Below are positions 45,300 through 57,011 of a stretch of DNA of 64,000 bases, piece by piece. The stretch is taken from NCBI RefSeq assembly GCF_016086655.4, contig NC_052133.2, forward strand, positions 47,484,383 through 47,548,382. The letters run 5' to 3'. The stretch is from Lepeophtheirus salmonis. Taxonomy: Eukaryota; Arthropoda; Copepoda; Siphonostomatoida; Caligidae. A program made the position numbers and the translations under genes. Position 1 is the stretch's first letter, and each line of letters begins with the position of its first letter. The notes beneath the pieces are model-generated. The model saw nothing but the letters and a program-made list of their open reading frames with translations, made no database searches and was not told where the DNA came from.

Positions 45300-46140
45300 T
45301 CCTCCGACCCTGCACAAGATCAGACGAAACATATTATTCATACTTATATTTTGTCTTTGTCATAAAAAAACAACAACCCTATCTTGAAGAATACATTTCG
45401 TACATTCCTGTCTCAGGAAATAAACCCACTTCTGGAGTAGTCTGTGTGTAACAGACATACATACAAATGCAAATGTATAAAAAATTATTGCAAAAAGGTG
45501 AAGTATTTAGTAGATACAAAGAAATTTCCTCTATAAAACTTTATTACTTAATCAAGTATCTTTTGTTTAAAGAACCTTCTTAAAAGAACGACTAAATCTT
45601 TGATTATTATAAAAAATATAATATTTTAATTTGGCAAATAAAGTTATTTTTTAATATTAAAAAAAAAAGGGATAAATGAGAAATTCCCTTGCCAAAAAGA
45701 TTTATTTCAGAAAAATAAATAAAATATCTTTATTTATTTATTATTCAAATACCTACATAGATGCTCAAAATTTATCAATAAATAAGTCTTTACAAGAAAA
45801 AATTATATTTTTTAAAACTATTTTTACAATATTTGTTGAATTCCATCACATTTATATAAAAAAATATTTGTGCTGTGTCGACAATTATCGACTCGGTTCA
45901 ACTTAAGTTGAGTGAATGATATTTCAACCTTTGTACAAACACTTTGCTGAAAACCTTTTTGTCAGTAAAACTTATCAATAGTGTTCATTAATTAATAATT
46001 AAACGAATCATTTCATTCTGAGGATGCTCTAACGGTTGTCTTGAAGTGACACGCAGGTAAATTCTGTATGACACAGAAAAGATGAATGTACATTTGTATC
46101 ATAGTGTGGGGAAATTAAGCTAAAAGTATATTGAAAATGT
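45300..46140. other. Unassigned stretch
   Basis: The 76-codon frame at 45676 is Ile/Lys/Asn-rich and not supported as a gene. It may include 5' flank of the hAT relic that follows. Confidence 0.3.
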
Positions 46141-46149
46141 AAATCGATC

Positions 46150-47230
46150 ACTGAAAAAAAAAGAAATGAAATTTTTGTCTCTCACTAATAAAACTACTGA
46201 TTCTACATCGTCTGCTTGACTATCAATATTTGCGAGATATTCTGGTGATCATGAAATGTATGAGGAACTACTTAGTTTAGAAACTGTGCCTTCAAATCCA
46301 AACAGGAAAGAAATATGCAATATTATCGTAAATACATGGATATGAAAAAAATATTATTGGTAACAACAGATGGTGCTCTCAACGTGATTACATAATTTGT
46401 ATAACTTTTTACAAAAGTAGTTGGGCATCCCATTTGTCTGTCTCATTACATTATATGTACACCAAGACTCTGTGCTACAGTTGGATTAAAAGAACTCATT
46501 GATGTGAAATCAATCGTTATTAAGGTAGTTAACTGGATATGGGCAGGATCATTGTACAAACGTGAATTCGGTTGATTGCTAAACAAAGAATAATACGCTC
46601 ATAATTTATTGTTAATGTACAATAATGTATAGTGATGAAAATTTGTGAGTTTTAGGCATGTTTATAGTAAAGAAACCGAGGATCAGGATGGTAACCATGA
46701 AAATTTGAAGAATATTTTGAAGCAGATCATCTTAGCTGACACGACAGTTCAAAACATAAGCTACAAGCAGCTGTAACGAGGGCAGAGAGGGATAGTTAAA
46801 TAAAAAAAGGTATAGACAAGAATTACTCCAATGTCGATCCCCAACTCTACTTTTGAGTCTAACAAGAACTTACAATTAAAATTCCACAACAAATGCTCAG
46901 GGTTACTCTTCATCTTTTCTGATCACACACATATGTTTTATCGGGATTGGAATATAATTGAATGTGGTAGAAAAGGAAGTTCACTATTCTAAAAGAAAAG
47001 AAATTACCTTCTTCAGTTTACCAACTCCAAAAAATGGGCGATCTAAAAGATACAGACGATTTACATCACGAATAATATACGTTGGCTTAGTGGACAAAGA
47101 TTTCTTGAACGTGTTTTTGAATGCTTTAATGTGATGAAGCTAATTCTAAACATGGAAAATAATAACCATTTCCACCATTTTGGGTGTTTTAAGAAATTCC
47201 ATTTAGCATGGTTACTCTCAAAAGATTTAT
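46150..47230 (+). pseudogene. hAT transposase relic (ZBED5/EPM2AIP1-like), split by a MITE
   Basis: Left part 46150-46629: KFLSLTNKTTDSTSSA, LSIFARYSGDHEMYEELLSL, then TTDGAL (compare the CTDGAPAM block), and ELIDVKSIVIKVVNWIWAG. Right part 47072-47230: NNVRWLSGQRFLERVFECF, then MKLILNME. These match, in order, the DESTD...CTDG...VRWLS blocks of hAT transposases of the ZBED5/GTF2IRD2 type. Internal stops and shifts make it dead. The MITE at 46630-47071 interrupts it exactly within the Asn-Val of the NNVRWLS motif. Confidence 0.75.
46630..47071 (+). mobile_element. hAT-like MITE, 442 bp, with 8-bp target duplication
   Basis: The left end is TAGTGATGAAAAT and the reverse complement of the right end is TCGTGATGTAAAT. 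Flanks ATAATGTA (46622-46629) and ATAATATA (47072-47079) match at 7 of 8. Ignoring the insert and one flank copy, the host transposase frame reads on without a shift through VRWLS. The reverse-strand copy at 50863-51286 aligns along its length. It is non-coding and depends on a transposase made elsewhere. Confidence 0.9.
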
Positions 47231-47239
47231 AAAAACATT

Positions 47240-48830
47240 GTTGACTATTTTTTCTTCAAGATACAAAGTAGAAAATTACTCAAAATTGAAAAATAGCAGC
47301 ATTGTCGGAGTTATTAGGGGTCGACGAATATAGAAATTTTTCTTTTTCTTCTCTTCTTCTTCCTTCTCTTCTTTTATACTCTATTGGTATATGATATACA
47401 TCTGTGTCCACTATATACAGTACACATTGCAACTGCTTTTTATTTGGAAATAGATGTTATTTTTTACTCACTAGATGGCTCTGATGTGAATCAGTATTAA
47501 TTTTTAAATATTTCTTCACGACCATTAGCAAGTTTTTTTGTGCAAAAAAAACTGATATTTCAATCAATTCGGTCAAATGATATGAACTCACTGAATAGTC
47601 AAATTGCATATCATAGTCATATAATAAAATGCCCTAATTTCCTTAATAGACATTCTTTTAGATGAAAGGAAGCAAGAGTTGATTTTATTATAAATACCTC
47701 CAGTAGTGCAACTTTGTTTCATCAATGGATAATTAAAAGTGATAGACAACGAGATAAAATAGCTGAAAAAAGGTTTTTTTACACTCCAACCTAAAAGTCT
47801 TCCTATCCCTGTTCGAGCTACATGACTTTAATTGATTGGGTAATTTTGAAAAAAAAACACATCTTATTTTACCCCAGTTTCCCATACCTAAGTTTCGTAA
47901 AAAATTGCACTATTTCGGTATTACTAAAAAAAAATATTCGCTCATATATACTGATAAAGCAAAAAAGTTTTCTTTTTCATTTTTTCCTTGTCTAATTTAT
48001 TGACCGACTCAATCGATTCAAATCGAAACAACACTACAAAAAACATACATACATATTAGAAAAAGCAATAAATTAAAGAAAATGAAATTCATTTTCTGTT
48101 AAAACAGCAATGCTCCATCTTTTTATTTTTTAAAGAAAAAAATTATAATTAACTTTCCTTACTTTGTGGCTATGTAACTATGTGTTCAAGGCGGATTTGA
48201 CCGGAGATAACCTTGAAGAGATACTTGATCTCTAAGGTGTATGTATTTAAGAGTAAATATACATATAGGCATGTACTGGTATGTTAAAACGCACCAAGCG
48301 TTGAAAATATGTACATCAGTTAATAATTAGGAAGTTATATTTTAAAAACATAAGATTTTGCAAAAATTGAGGGGAGTAACTTCAGTGGATTATTATAAAC
48401 ATTTGCTAATTACGGTTACTATTATTTGTGAGCCAAAACCAAAAGTCTGACAGGTGTATTTATTATATCTTTTTCTCTTTTTTTTACAGGGGTGGGAAAA
48501 TTGTCTCAATTGTGGTGAGCTTAAATTAAAAAAAAAAAAAAATGTTGTAAACAAGTTGTTATCAAAAAATGAGATGAATTCTTTTAAATGAAGGATTTAC
48601 AGTAAATGGAATGAGAATAATGTAATAATTAAATATTCCATGGATGATCCCTATATTAATGCTATAATTTTTAACTATTTTAATAAAAATTACTAAAATA
48701 TAAGTATTATGCGGCATATTGTAGAGTTCAAATGCCAAAAAATTACATTACTCATAAAAAACCATGTCATTTTAATAGATCAAAATGAAATGAAAGTATC
48801 AATCAAAAGTTGATAATAAGAATGCTCAAT
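47240..48830. other. Unassigned stretch
   Basis: A C/T-rich tract lies near 47340-47385. No gene or paired repeat recognised. Confidence 0.35.
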
Positions 48831-50160
48831 TTTATAATTAAATAAGGCATTTTAAGGCCGGTAAATCGTAACTTGTACAATTTGCTTATACAACTTGTAC
48901 AAACTTTGGAACTTTTACAGAGCATATATATTTACAATGTCCGGCAAAATAACTCTTGCCAGACTCTTTAGTAACGTGGTTTCATTCTAGAGATTCTATT
49001 CCTAAGTTTTCTTGGAAATACAGTTTGTCACTATCAGCGTTGGAATAGTGAGCAACATGCACTTGTAGTCAAAAATAAATATTGCCTAAAAATGGGTTGA
49101 CAGAATATTTTATTAAAATCTGCTGTCGTGCAAGAATTATAAATGAGCAATGTTTGTATAAATCAGGTAATTGGAATGGGATTTTTTTTCGGAAAAAAAC
49201 AATATTTTTAAGACCTTTGCAAAATCGCCAATAATTCATTACCTAATCAACTAATCATCTACAATTATCAAATAAGTTATATCGTCAATTACATTTAAAA
49301 CGTTTTTATATAAAATAATTGTACCTCTAATACCTCTATTAATTACTAGCAAGTGTACCCTGCTTTGATTTTAGTTATTTGTTAAACTATATCATAATGA
49401 TTTTTATCTCCTTTGTTACTCACATTCATTATATAATAAATTGTTAAAATTACACTTTTTTTAATAATTATACCCATGTTGAAATTTAAACATTTCTTTA
49501 AAAATTAAAATTACGTACCCCCCTTTAAAGAAAACTAAAAAGAAATTAAATGTAAAATTCTAAACAAACTATTAAAATCAGAAACACAAATACTTCATTA
49601 TTTTCAATAATATATTTACTATTTACGTCTTGTGTTAAAACATAGTAACCTTTCTTACTATCAACTAAGCATAGAACGCATAGCTCACAATGAGTTAATT
49701 TTACACTCGTTGCTATGTTGTAATTTTAGATCAAGTGGTTATATACTCCCCCCTGTGTTGAAAATTCTATTTATAGAGAGTTTTTACATACGTCAAATAT
49801 GATTCGAAAGCGCCACCGAGGTATTTTCGACAATTTCCTCATTCCTATTGATTTTAGTAGGAATTCACTTGTCAAGTATAGGAGTCAGGAGTTGTTTGAC
49901 AGGAAGGTCTTGAACTTTTTGCGATGCTTATTTTAAGAAGGTGGTAGATTAAAGAACTTTTAAATCCAATTTAAAACAAACAACGAAGACGCAGAAAGGT
50001 CCAAACTTTCGATATACTGGGCCACATAATCTATTTGATTAAATTTGAAGAAGAATGGCTTCATAAAAAACAATTAAATAAATATTTACTTCAAATTTAG
50101 ACCTAATAAAAACATCCCTAATGTAATTTATCTAGGCCAAACTGCTTCAAAAAAGTCCAA
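48831..50160. other. Unassigned stretch
   Basis: Nothing secure. ATGTCCGGCAAAATAACTCT near 48938 has the style of a transposon end, but I could not pair it. Confidence 0.3.
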
Positions 50161-50164
50161 GCTT

Positions 50165-50360
50165 GTACAAGGGTGTCCGTAAGATTATAATTTTGGGAGG
50201 CTTAGTTATTTTGATTTTTTTAAGATTAAAATTTATACTCCACTGCATAATTTGATCGAAGGAGCTTTGTCAAATAGAAAGCCATAAAAAAAATTCTATG
50301 TTTTCTCATTAAAAAGTTTTTACAAAGAGGGGCCATTTTGAAATAATTCCTTTATTTGGG
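50165..50360. repeat. AT-rich foldback family fragment
   Basis: CAAGGGTGTCCGTAAGATTA at the left resembles the GC-rich end, and AATTCCTTTATTTGGGAAG near 50346 resembles the core. Confidence 0.45.
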
Positions 50361-50562
50361 AAGTTTTTTTTTCAATTTTTGTATTTATTATACGCGTTTT
50401 GATGATATTGTGACAATTTTCCTAAAAATACTACTGGAAGTGAGAATGATTAATGGGCTGCAATGCGGTCACATGCCACAGTTTGTAGATCCCTGATTTA
50501 ATTCGTCGATACCAAGACAAATAAATTGGCGTTATTTAATTTAAAAATACAGTATTGTATAG

Positions 50563-50640
50563 TCAAACCTGTACTAAGCGGTCATGCAAGGGAAACAGAA
50601 AAAGTGACCACCAAGAGCAAGTTACTTCATAAACTAAGTT
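50563..50640 (+). repeat. Single end of the CAGTCAAACCTG MITE family
   Basis: TAGTCAAACCTGTACTAAGC then GGTCATGC matches the termini of 11305-11455 and 40208-40386. No right end found. Confidence 0.6.
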
Positions 50641-50862
50641 TGGAACATTTTTCAAGATTTGAAAATAGAATACTATAAAGGCTATAAATTACGTCTGGGG
50701 AACTGTAATAGGATAAAATTAATTCTCAGATAGAAAAGACAGAAATATCCGGAAAACATTCATTTGTGTGCATGCAATTTACATTTTTAATTTATTAATT
50801 CTTCAAAAAAGGTTCTATAAGTATGTAGCCGGCCACTTCCTCTTTATTTTACACTCAACAGT

Positions 50863-51286
50863 CAGTGATGTAAATTCAATGATTTTTATTAGCTTGCCCG
50901 TTTTTTTAGAATTGGTAATCTGAAGAATGAGTTTTTTTCCACAGCAGTTATCATTATTATTTAACTCCTGAGGAGTGAACTTCCTTCCCTACTACATTCA
51001 ATTATATTCAAAACCTGATTCAACATTCTTGTAGGCTCATAACAAATGGAGTGCAACCCTGAGAATTTGTTGCAAAGTTATAATTGTTAGACCTAATTGG
51101 ACTCAGAGTAGAATTTGGGATTGACATTAGAGTAATTCTTGCCAATTTCCTTTTCCCCCTCCCCCTTCTCACAGCTGATTGTACCTGATCTCCTCGATTT
51201 CATTCATCAAATTGCCAGGGTTACCATGTTGATTTTTGGTTTCTTTTTTTTTTAACATGTGATTGTACGCGCGATTTTCATCACTA
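50863..51286 (-). mobile_element. hAT-like MITE, 424 bp
   Basis: Ends CAGTGATGTAAAT on the left and, in reverse complement, TAGTGATGAAAAT on the right. In reverse it aligns with 46630-47071: AGAATTACTCTAATGTCAAT, CTCAGGGTTGCACTCC and AATATAATTGAATGTAGTAG. Flanks TCAACAGT (50855-50862) and GCAAAAGT (51287-51294) match at 6 of 8, supporting an 8-bp duplication that has since diverged. Confidence 0.85.
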
Positions 51287-51299
51287 GCAAAAGTCTATG

Positions 51300-51815
51300 C
51301 AAGTTTAAAAAATGACTATTAAAAGCAAGTTCATCTATGAACCTTTGTAGTATCTACAGTGGCTTATAAAATATACCCTGTAGCTATATAAAAATTAAAT
51401 TTACTAGTATGGACACTCGATATAGCGCATACCTCCACATATGACCATTTTTCGTACATCAAATCTTTTTTTTCTCCATGTTAAAGTCAACAATGTGCGA
51501 TGTTGAACGTGTTGTATTTATTGAAATTTAATATCCATTGCATTCATACTTGAATATGTGTTATAGATATATATTTATTGTTACAAAGTTATTTTAGATT
51601 ATGTACTTTTTTTAAGATTTTGTGCTACATTGACCTTAACCACTCAAAATTTAATGAACTATTACTGAGTTCATATATAATCTTTGTACCTAATAGATAA
51701 TCGTGGTAACCAATAGACCGACAAACACACAGAAGCAAAAATATAAGCTCTCTTCAAATTCTTTCGTGGGGGTAACTAAAAATGAACGTAGTAATACTGT
51801 TAATTTTAACAATGT
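51300..51815. other. Unassigned, with a Tc1-like end at 51357
   Basis: TACAGTGGCTTATAAAATAT at 51357 resembles Tc1 termini. Otherwise nothing recognised. Confidence 0.35.
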
Positions 51816-51819
51816 ATGG

Positions 51820-51960
51820 GAGGATAGGAGCTTAGTTGTCATGACATTTTATTAGATCAGCTGCAAGCAGCCGTGACTCCTTATATAGGAAGGACATATA
51901 GGCTAGAATTACTACGATGTCGATCCTTAATTCGAGAGAGGATCTATAAGTCTACATATG
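51820..51960 (+). repeat. Fragment of the 430-bp hAT-like MITE family
   Basis: TTTTATTAGATCAGCTGCAA, GCAGCCGTGACTCC, AGGCTAGAATTACTACGATG and TCGATCC match the family consensus. Confidence 0.65.
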
Positions 51961-51964
51961 TACA

Positions 51965-53744
51965 TATGTTTCAAAAAATTACCTCTAAATGCAGGTTCAC
52001 CTATGTGCCTATATTGTAGACAAATATCAAGTTTTGGAGGAGGATTGCAGGTTATATGATATGAAATTCCTATGTGAGAAAAAGGACATGGGCGTATAGT
52101 GTAGTGATTCACTTAAATCGGCTTACGATTAAACCAGGTTTGTCTTTAGTTAATTTTGTATTGGTTTGAAGGACTATAGAGGATCAAGACTGAAACACAA
52201 TCGTAATTGGCACCTAGAGAACCACATTACTCATTTGCATACTTGTACACAAGCCTTGATTTATTAATTAATGAAATATATAATTAAAAGACGATTCGGT
52301 CTAAAAAACGTGCCCCCCTCTGAAGCCATATCATGAAATAAATCCTGATCATTAGCGTATACAATAATGAGCCAAACAAGTCAACAATGAGAAATCCATA
52401 TGAAAATTAACTTTTTGCCAATATTTAATTTAAAACGAACCAATCCTGGGAAAATTTAAATGTCAAGAAATACTTTTTAAAGGTTTTTTTAAAATGCGAA
52501 ATAAGGTATTAGTTTTTAATCTCTTTAATAAGAAATGGGATTACTTTGAAGTGTGAGTAATTTATCATTTATCTTCAAAAACATATTTGCTTCTAAAAGG
52601 TCAAGCTCATTGGCAATATTGATGTCAAAAGTAAATTTTTTTTTACTTATCTGCAAATTGGATAAATTCCATATTCAATTATAGAAGTACTTGTCACACG
52701 CGCTGATTACGAGTCAACAATAGCTTTAATTTAATCAACTTTTTTTATCAAGGAGTTTTCTAAGTAAATTAATATTACGAAAAAGTTCCATATTTGAAAA
52801 GCTTTTTCCACATTAATTGTTAAGGAAGCTATTTTGTAGTAAATGCCATTTTCTTGTGATATAAATTTTACATTGAGCTTGGATTTTTCACATTTCATTA
52901 TGTTTCCTGTCATAATTATAGTTTCAAATCCTATAAGCTTTTGCTACTATACTAGGGCAATGCATCAGCTGACGAGACGTGCTGGATGTTAAACGTTCCC
53001 TGTACCGAGAAGCCTATTAAAATCTCAACACTTTAAATTTTCAGGGCCTCGATGTTAGGATGACGAACACTGCAGGTCTTCCTATCAACATGCCCCCAAA
53101 AGGTGTAGGCAAGTTGGTTTACACCAGGGCCGTAGGGGTCCAAATGGGTCAAAAAAGAATTCAAAAAACTAAACAAGGTAGTTCCATTTTAACATCAAAA
53201 TACAAAGCAAAACTTCACCATTTTACTTAATATTACTCAAAGAGGGTGTTTATTCTTGTAAAACATTGTTGTTTAGAGCCCCAAATAGTAAAATCAACAA
53301 TGCTGACGTCATGCTAGAAAATATATCTAGTAAGATATAGATAGGAAAAACAATATTCTATATTTTTATCTCTATGCCATTTCCCAGTTTTAAAATAACT
53401 TTCTCAGAAGTACCTAAGTAAATATTATTATGTAGATAATAATGTCTACAATTTATGCTTCATCTTCCTTCGTTCTTATATTTTAAGTTGCAAAGCATAG
53501 CTATATCCAATCATGCATCATTTATATGTGAAGAAGATTGCCTGTGCATACCTATATATGTACAATAACAAGGCATTGAGAGAGAGATAAAGAATGAATG
53601 CTTTATTGCCTCTAAAACTACCTGTATGCCCTAATGAAAATTGAGATCATTTTTCATACATACATACAATACATATTTATGTAACTATTTTGAATATATT
53701 AAAGAATCACTTAAATGCTACATATGAGGACTTATCTCTCCGGA
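51965..53744. other. Unassigned stretch
   Basis: Short frames at 51927-52112 and 52731-52913 (minus) have no domain. CACTGCAGGTC and CCAGGGCCGTAGGGGTCC near 53070-53135 may be a decayed element end. Confidence 0.3.
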
Positions 53745-53807
53745 TCACGGGATTTTTATGAGTTTTACACCCATAGGAAATCCTGCATTTCATTAATTCA
53801 TAATATA
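53745..53807 (+). repeat. Dispersed repeat flank, partner 55018-55100
   Basis: GGGATTTTTATGAGTTTTAC, ACCCATAGGAAATCCTGCAT and TTCATAATATA match GGATTTCTTGAGTTTTAAAC, ACCTATGGGAAATCCCTGCA and TTCCATAATATA in the partner. A mariner begins right after it. Confidence 0.6.
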
Positions 53808-54442
53808 TAGAGTGGATACACAAAACTTTAATTAGCATATAACTACGATTTTATACCCGTTATTTTTAATTACGAGTATTTATTACAGAATTATCTGACA
53901 GCTGATACAAGAATAAACAAGTTTTATCTTTGTCACCTGTCTCTAAGTGTAAAAATGTTGGAGTAACAAGCTGCGATCTCCTCCGCGCCGTTGTATGTAT
54001 CGAGAAGGCTGTAATAACTGTTGGCATCTCCACTCAGACTGCCTAGAACATCAAGAAGTCAATTTATGCCTCGTACAACTAAGAATGTAACTCCATGTGG
54101 TCCTCCTTTAGCCCAGATCTCAACTTCCTGGACTTTGTAATTTGGGATGTCTTGGAAAAAAATGTCTCTCACACCTTAAATCCAAATTTGAAGTCGCTCC
54201 CAGGGGCCATCATTACACAATGTAATACACAATGGACACGAGCTTCATCTTCAAGATCTGGCAATCTGTTCACGGGCGAGTCTAGTCTGTTATTGCCTGT
54301 GAAGAAGAACTTAATTAATAAAAAGTATAGCTGAATATAATATCTAAATATTTTGATTTTGCGTTGTCTTTTCTTGATTCCATAAAAATTACGTTTTTCG
54401 TAGTTTAGTCATACAACTGCAAGTTTCGGGTCCTTTATTCTA
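53808..54442 (+). mobile_element. Deleted mariner, 635 bp
   Basis: TA flanks at 53806-53807 and 54443-54444. Left end TAGAGTGGATACACAAAACT; reverse complement of the right end TAGAATAAAGGACCCGAAAC. Its 3' UTR (GCGTTGTCTTTTCTTGATTC, then CATAAAAATTACG) is the best preserved of the subfamily. It retains a trace of the helix-turn-helix side (CVEKAVITVGISTQTA) joined to the third-Asp half. Confidence 0.85.
54095..54334 (+). pseudogene. Mariner transposase C-terminal frame
   Basis: 79 open codons beginning MWSSFSPDLNFLDFVIWDVL and continuing EKNVSHTLNPNLKSL. The SPDLNFLDF block holds the third catalytic Asp. After about 45 residues the frame departs from the expected TAFIVK...CEGGHIE tail because of a small indel, giving a novel end at 54334. 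N-terminal and first two Asp blocks are absent, so it is not active. Confidence 0.85.
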
Positions 54443-54449
54443 TAGGCAT

Positions 54450-55017
54450 TAATCTATAAGCTTCCATAAAAAATAATAGTGTTGTCATAAGCATATATAC
54501 AAACAAAACAATGGTTAGGTTAAAACGACTTAATATCTGCACATTATGTAAAATGTGGATATAAATAACGTCAATAAAAACCATTAAAATCATAAAATTC
54601 ATGCCATTTGATTGACATCTCCACGATTGGTAATATATCTTATGCGTTTTTTTTTAATATTTGGTTGACTTTCTCTTCTTCATAACAATATGTGCTCCGA
54701 AATTATTTGCCAAATTATCCGCTACCTTTTCGTATATTTCTTATAGTGCTCTGCAGCTCCAAAATATATTGTCTGTTGTCTCCTTCATGCCCATGCAGAA
54801 AATACTCACGCAAAATTACAAAATTAATCAATAATACCTTGATTGCAGAGCTGTATTTGAGTAAGATATTTGAGAGATTACGTCATCAATGACCCAATAT
54901 TTTTAATGACATAATGGACCAGGAAATACTACTTCCAATATCAGTTTTGTATAATATTATTTTAAATGACAATGAAAACAAGAAAAACGAGTCCATAAAG
55001 AATAGCATACAATAAAT
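54450..55017. other. Unassigned stretch
   Basis: A 66-codon frame at 54692 has no domain. Nothing else recognised. Confidence 0.3.
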
Positions 55018-55100
55018 AATAAGGGTTCTCTCTGGGGATCCCTGGATTTCTTGAGTTTTAAACCTATGGGAAATCCCTGCATTTCATTATTCCATAATAT
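55018..55100 (+). repeat. Dispersed repeat, partner of 53745-53807
   Basis: Same ordered words as the partner, without the mariner insertion. Confidence 0.6.
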
Positions 55101-55274
55101 AAGTTTCTTATAATTATGCAGGGTATAATAAACAAAATCCAGTACTATAAACAAAATCCAGTACTTTTGATTCATCTACTTTAAGTTAATACAAAATGGT
55201 AATTTTTGAAGATTGAATTAAAAAAACAACAACTGAGTAGTAGATAGAATCATTTAAATTATATTTCACTCAAT

Positions 55275-55640
55275 TTAGACTCCCTTGGACTTAAAAACGG
55301 TATCTATTCCGGTCTTGAACCGCGTGCAGGCCATGGAAAATGGATCCCAATCCAAATTCTTGCATTTCAGGACGATGAAGTTTATCAGGACTTCTTGGTG
55401 GTATGAGGAGACAAAACACAAAATGACACATCAGATTCAAGTCGGGGAAGCTAGCAAAGAAACTATCCTTAAACACACAGTCATAAGAGGACTCTTGGAG
55501 TCACTCCTGAGACCTAAGTCTCCACAAGTGTCCTTCCCAACTTCAAAACCCTTCTTCGATCAACCTCTGCCATCTTTGAGAGATCGTATTACTAATATTC
55601 ATATCGTTTTTCATCGAAAAACATAACAACAACCACCTAC
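55275..55640 (-). pseudogene. Mariner transposase 3' relic (fifth subfamily)
   Basis: On the minus strand SFPDLNLMCHFVF is the third-Asp block (SPDLNPMDYFVW). After a frame change comes MACTRFKTGIDTVFKSKGV with a stop at 55275-55277, the usual mariner C-terminus (ACTRFRSRIEAVV). The 113-codon plus-strand frame over the same bases is its shadow. Terminal repeats were not found. Confidence 0.75.
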
Positions 55641-55839
55641 GTTCTGCCTCTGAAAATTTAATTGGCTTGAAGTCTTGTATGTCAACTCCATGACGGTATT
55701 TTGGCTACTAAGTGAAATGTTTATATGTATATCTCACTACAAAAAATGCATCATTCTTCCTCTATTTGTACCTCATATATGTCGAAAAAACGAAAAGTTG
55801 CTCGTTCATCAATTACTATTTGTTCTAGGTCTTATCGGA

Positions 55840-56019
55840 TTACTTAATTCCAAAAAGCACCATGTCTACTTCTATATGCTTTTGAAGGTCACCGTCCATC
55901 CAAGAAAGACATTCATTTGCACATATATCTTTGGCATTGTTGCATTGACCACCAAAGTCAATATAACTAAAAAACCTCCCTCGCTTACTATCAAATTCAA
56001 TCATCTGGTGAGTGAACAT
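55840..56019 (-). pseudogene. P-element/THAP9-type transposase fragment
   Basis: 59 codons on the minus strand: MIEFDSKRGRFFSYIDFGGQ, CNNAKDICANECL and onward, stop at 55840-55842. It resembles the segment of P-type/THAP9 transposases where a (Y/F)DxKxxxxxGxxDFG block precedes an (A)K(D/N)xAxxxLVF block. After ANECL the expected LVFMxxGL is degraded, and stops appear on both sides. The longer plus-strand frame at 55675-56067 is only the complement of this relic. Confidence 0.5.
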
Positions 56020-56079
56020 CTATGGAAGCTTAGACCAGTTCTAATGCTTTTATTTGAGCAGCCGTAGGCATAAAAATAT

Positions 56080-56715
56080 AGACCATAATGATTAGGATGT
56101 CAAATGATATTTCAAATGTACTGCAAAAAAAAAACTATTGAAAATAGTAATTCTATTTCTAACTGAATGAACCTTCAGATCAAGGAAATATTAATAAAAA
56201 TTTATTTAAGTACTGAAAAGATCGCAGTAAATAATTTGAATCTTCCTTTTTTTTTATTCTGCCGATTCTTTGTTTATGAATTAATAGTGGCGAAACAGCC
56301 ATAGATTTAATTGGGAATATAGATCTTCCTGTCAATTTAATTAAAATGCTTCAAATAATTAAATATATGCTCATTAAGATCAAGTTCGATTTTCCCTTCG
56401 GATTATAACATATCTAAAATTACACTAAATACAACTGCTATATTAAACTTTCCAAGATCAGACAATTTATTTTCCTTCTACCTATCTAAGCCAAGTAGCC
56501 ATGTAAAAATCTGTGTTACCCATATATATTTCATTCTCTATGGGTGAGACTAAACTTTAAATCAAGTAGCGAAACGCAAACATTAGTTTGAGGACATACA
56601 AATTTTCATATTTATTCGAAAGATGTTGCTTTTCCTATGACGTCACTCTGTCATTTATGGTACATTTTCAAATTTTCGTACAAGAAATCTGAAATTTATC
56701 TTCCAAGAGCATGAC
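56080..56715. other. Unassigned stretch
   Basis: No gene supported. It may contain the intron that would precede the THAP-like frame at 56721. Confidence 0.3.
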
Positions 56716-56720
56716 CAAAG

Positions 56721-57011
56721 GACAAAAATTATCTAAAGCCCGATGCTATTCCAACCATAACCTCTGAGTTTAAACCGGAACCTGATCATACTTATGGTAT
56801 AAAAACAGAGACCAAGACATGCGTGAGAAGAGCATGCGATATTGTTAAATCAAAGAGAAGGATGCAGCCCATAGTTAAGAACATGCAGCAGGAAAAAACC
56901 ATGACGTCAGAGTTAGACAACGACTGCAAGGGCAACGTCAACTCAAAAAGAGATTCTTTATATGCAATTGGGAAGTTACTCGATGTCTCACAAGTATGTA
57001 AGGAGTCATAA
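56721..57011 (+). CDS. THAP-domain protein fragment, probable internal or 3' exon
   Basis: 97 codons without an ATG at its 5' edge: DKNYLKPDAIPTI, then EFKPEPDHTYGIKTETKTC, RRACDIVKSKRRMQ and LYAIGKLLDVSQ, stop at 57009-57011. LKPDAIPTI is the C-terminal AVPTIF-type box of THAP zinc fingers, and a charged linker normally follows it. An upstream stop (56712-56714) and the AG at 56719-56720 suggest entry by splicing. GTATGTAAGG right after SQ (from about 56994) is a strong donor candidate, so the stop may be intronic. The C2CH half of the finger is not visible upstream. It could be a host gene exon or a P-type transposon remnant. Confidence 0.5.
   Translation, partial: DKNYLKPDAIPTITSEFKPEPDHTYGIKTETKTCVRRACDIVKSKRRMQPIVKNMQQEKTMTSELDNDCKGNVNSKRDSLYAIGKLLDVSQVCKES

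Noticed and set aside
53808..54442. Full empty-site pair between 53745-54500 and 55018-55150
   Set aside because: Only the left flank aligns convincingly; the right flank does not, so I do not claim an empty site.
55285..55626. 113-codon plus-strand open frame
   Set aside because: Shadow of the minus-strand mariner relic (TRFKTGIDTVFKSKGV).
55675..56067. 130-codon plus-strand open frame, the longest in the window
   Set aside because: It is the complement of a P-type transposase relic on the minus strand; no domain on the plus strand.
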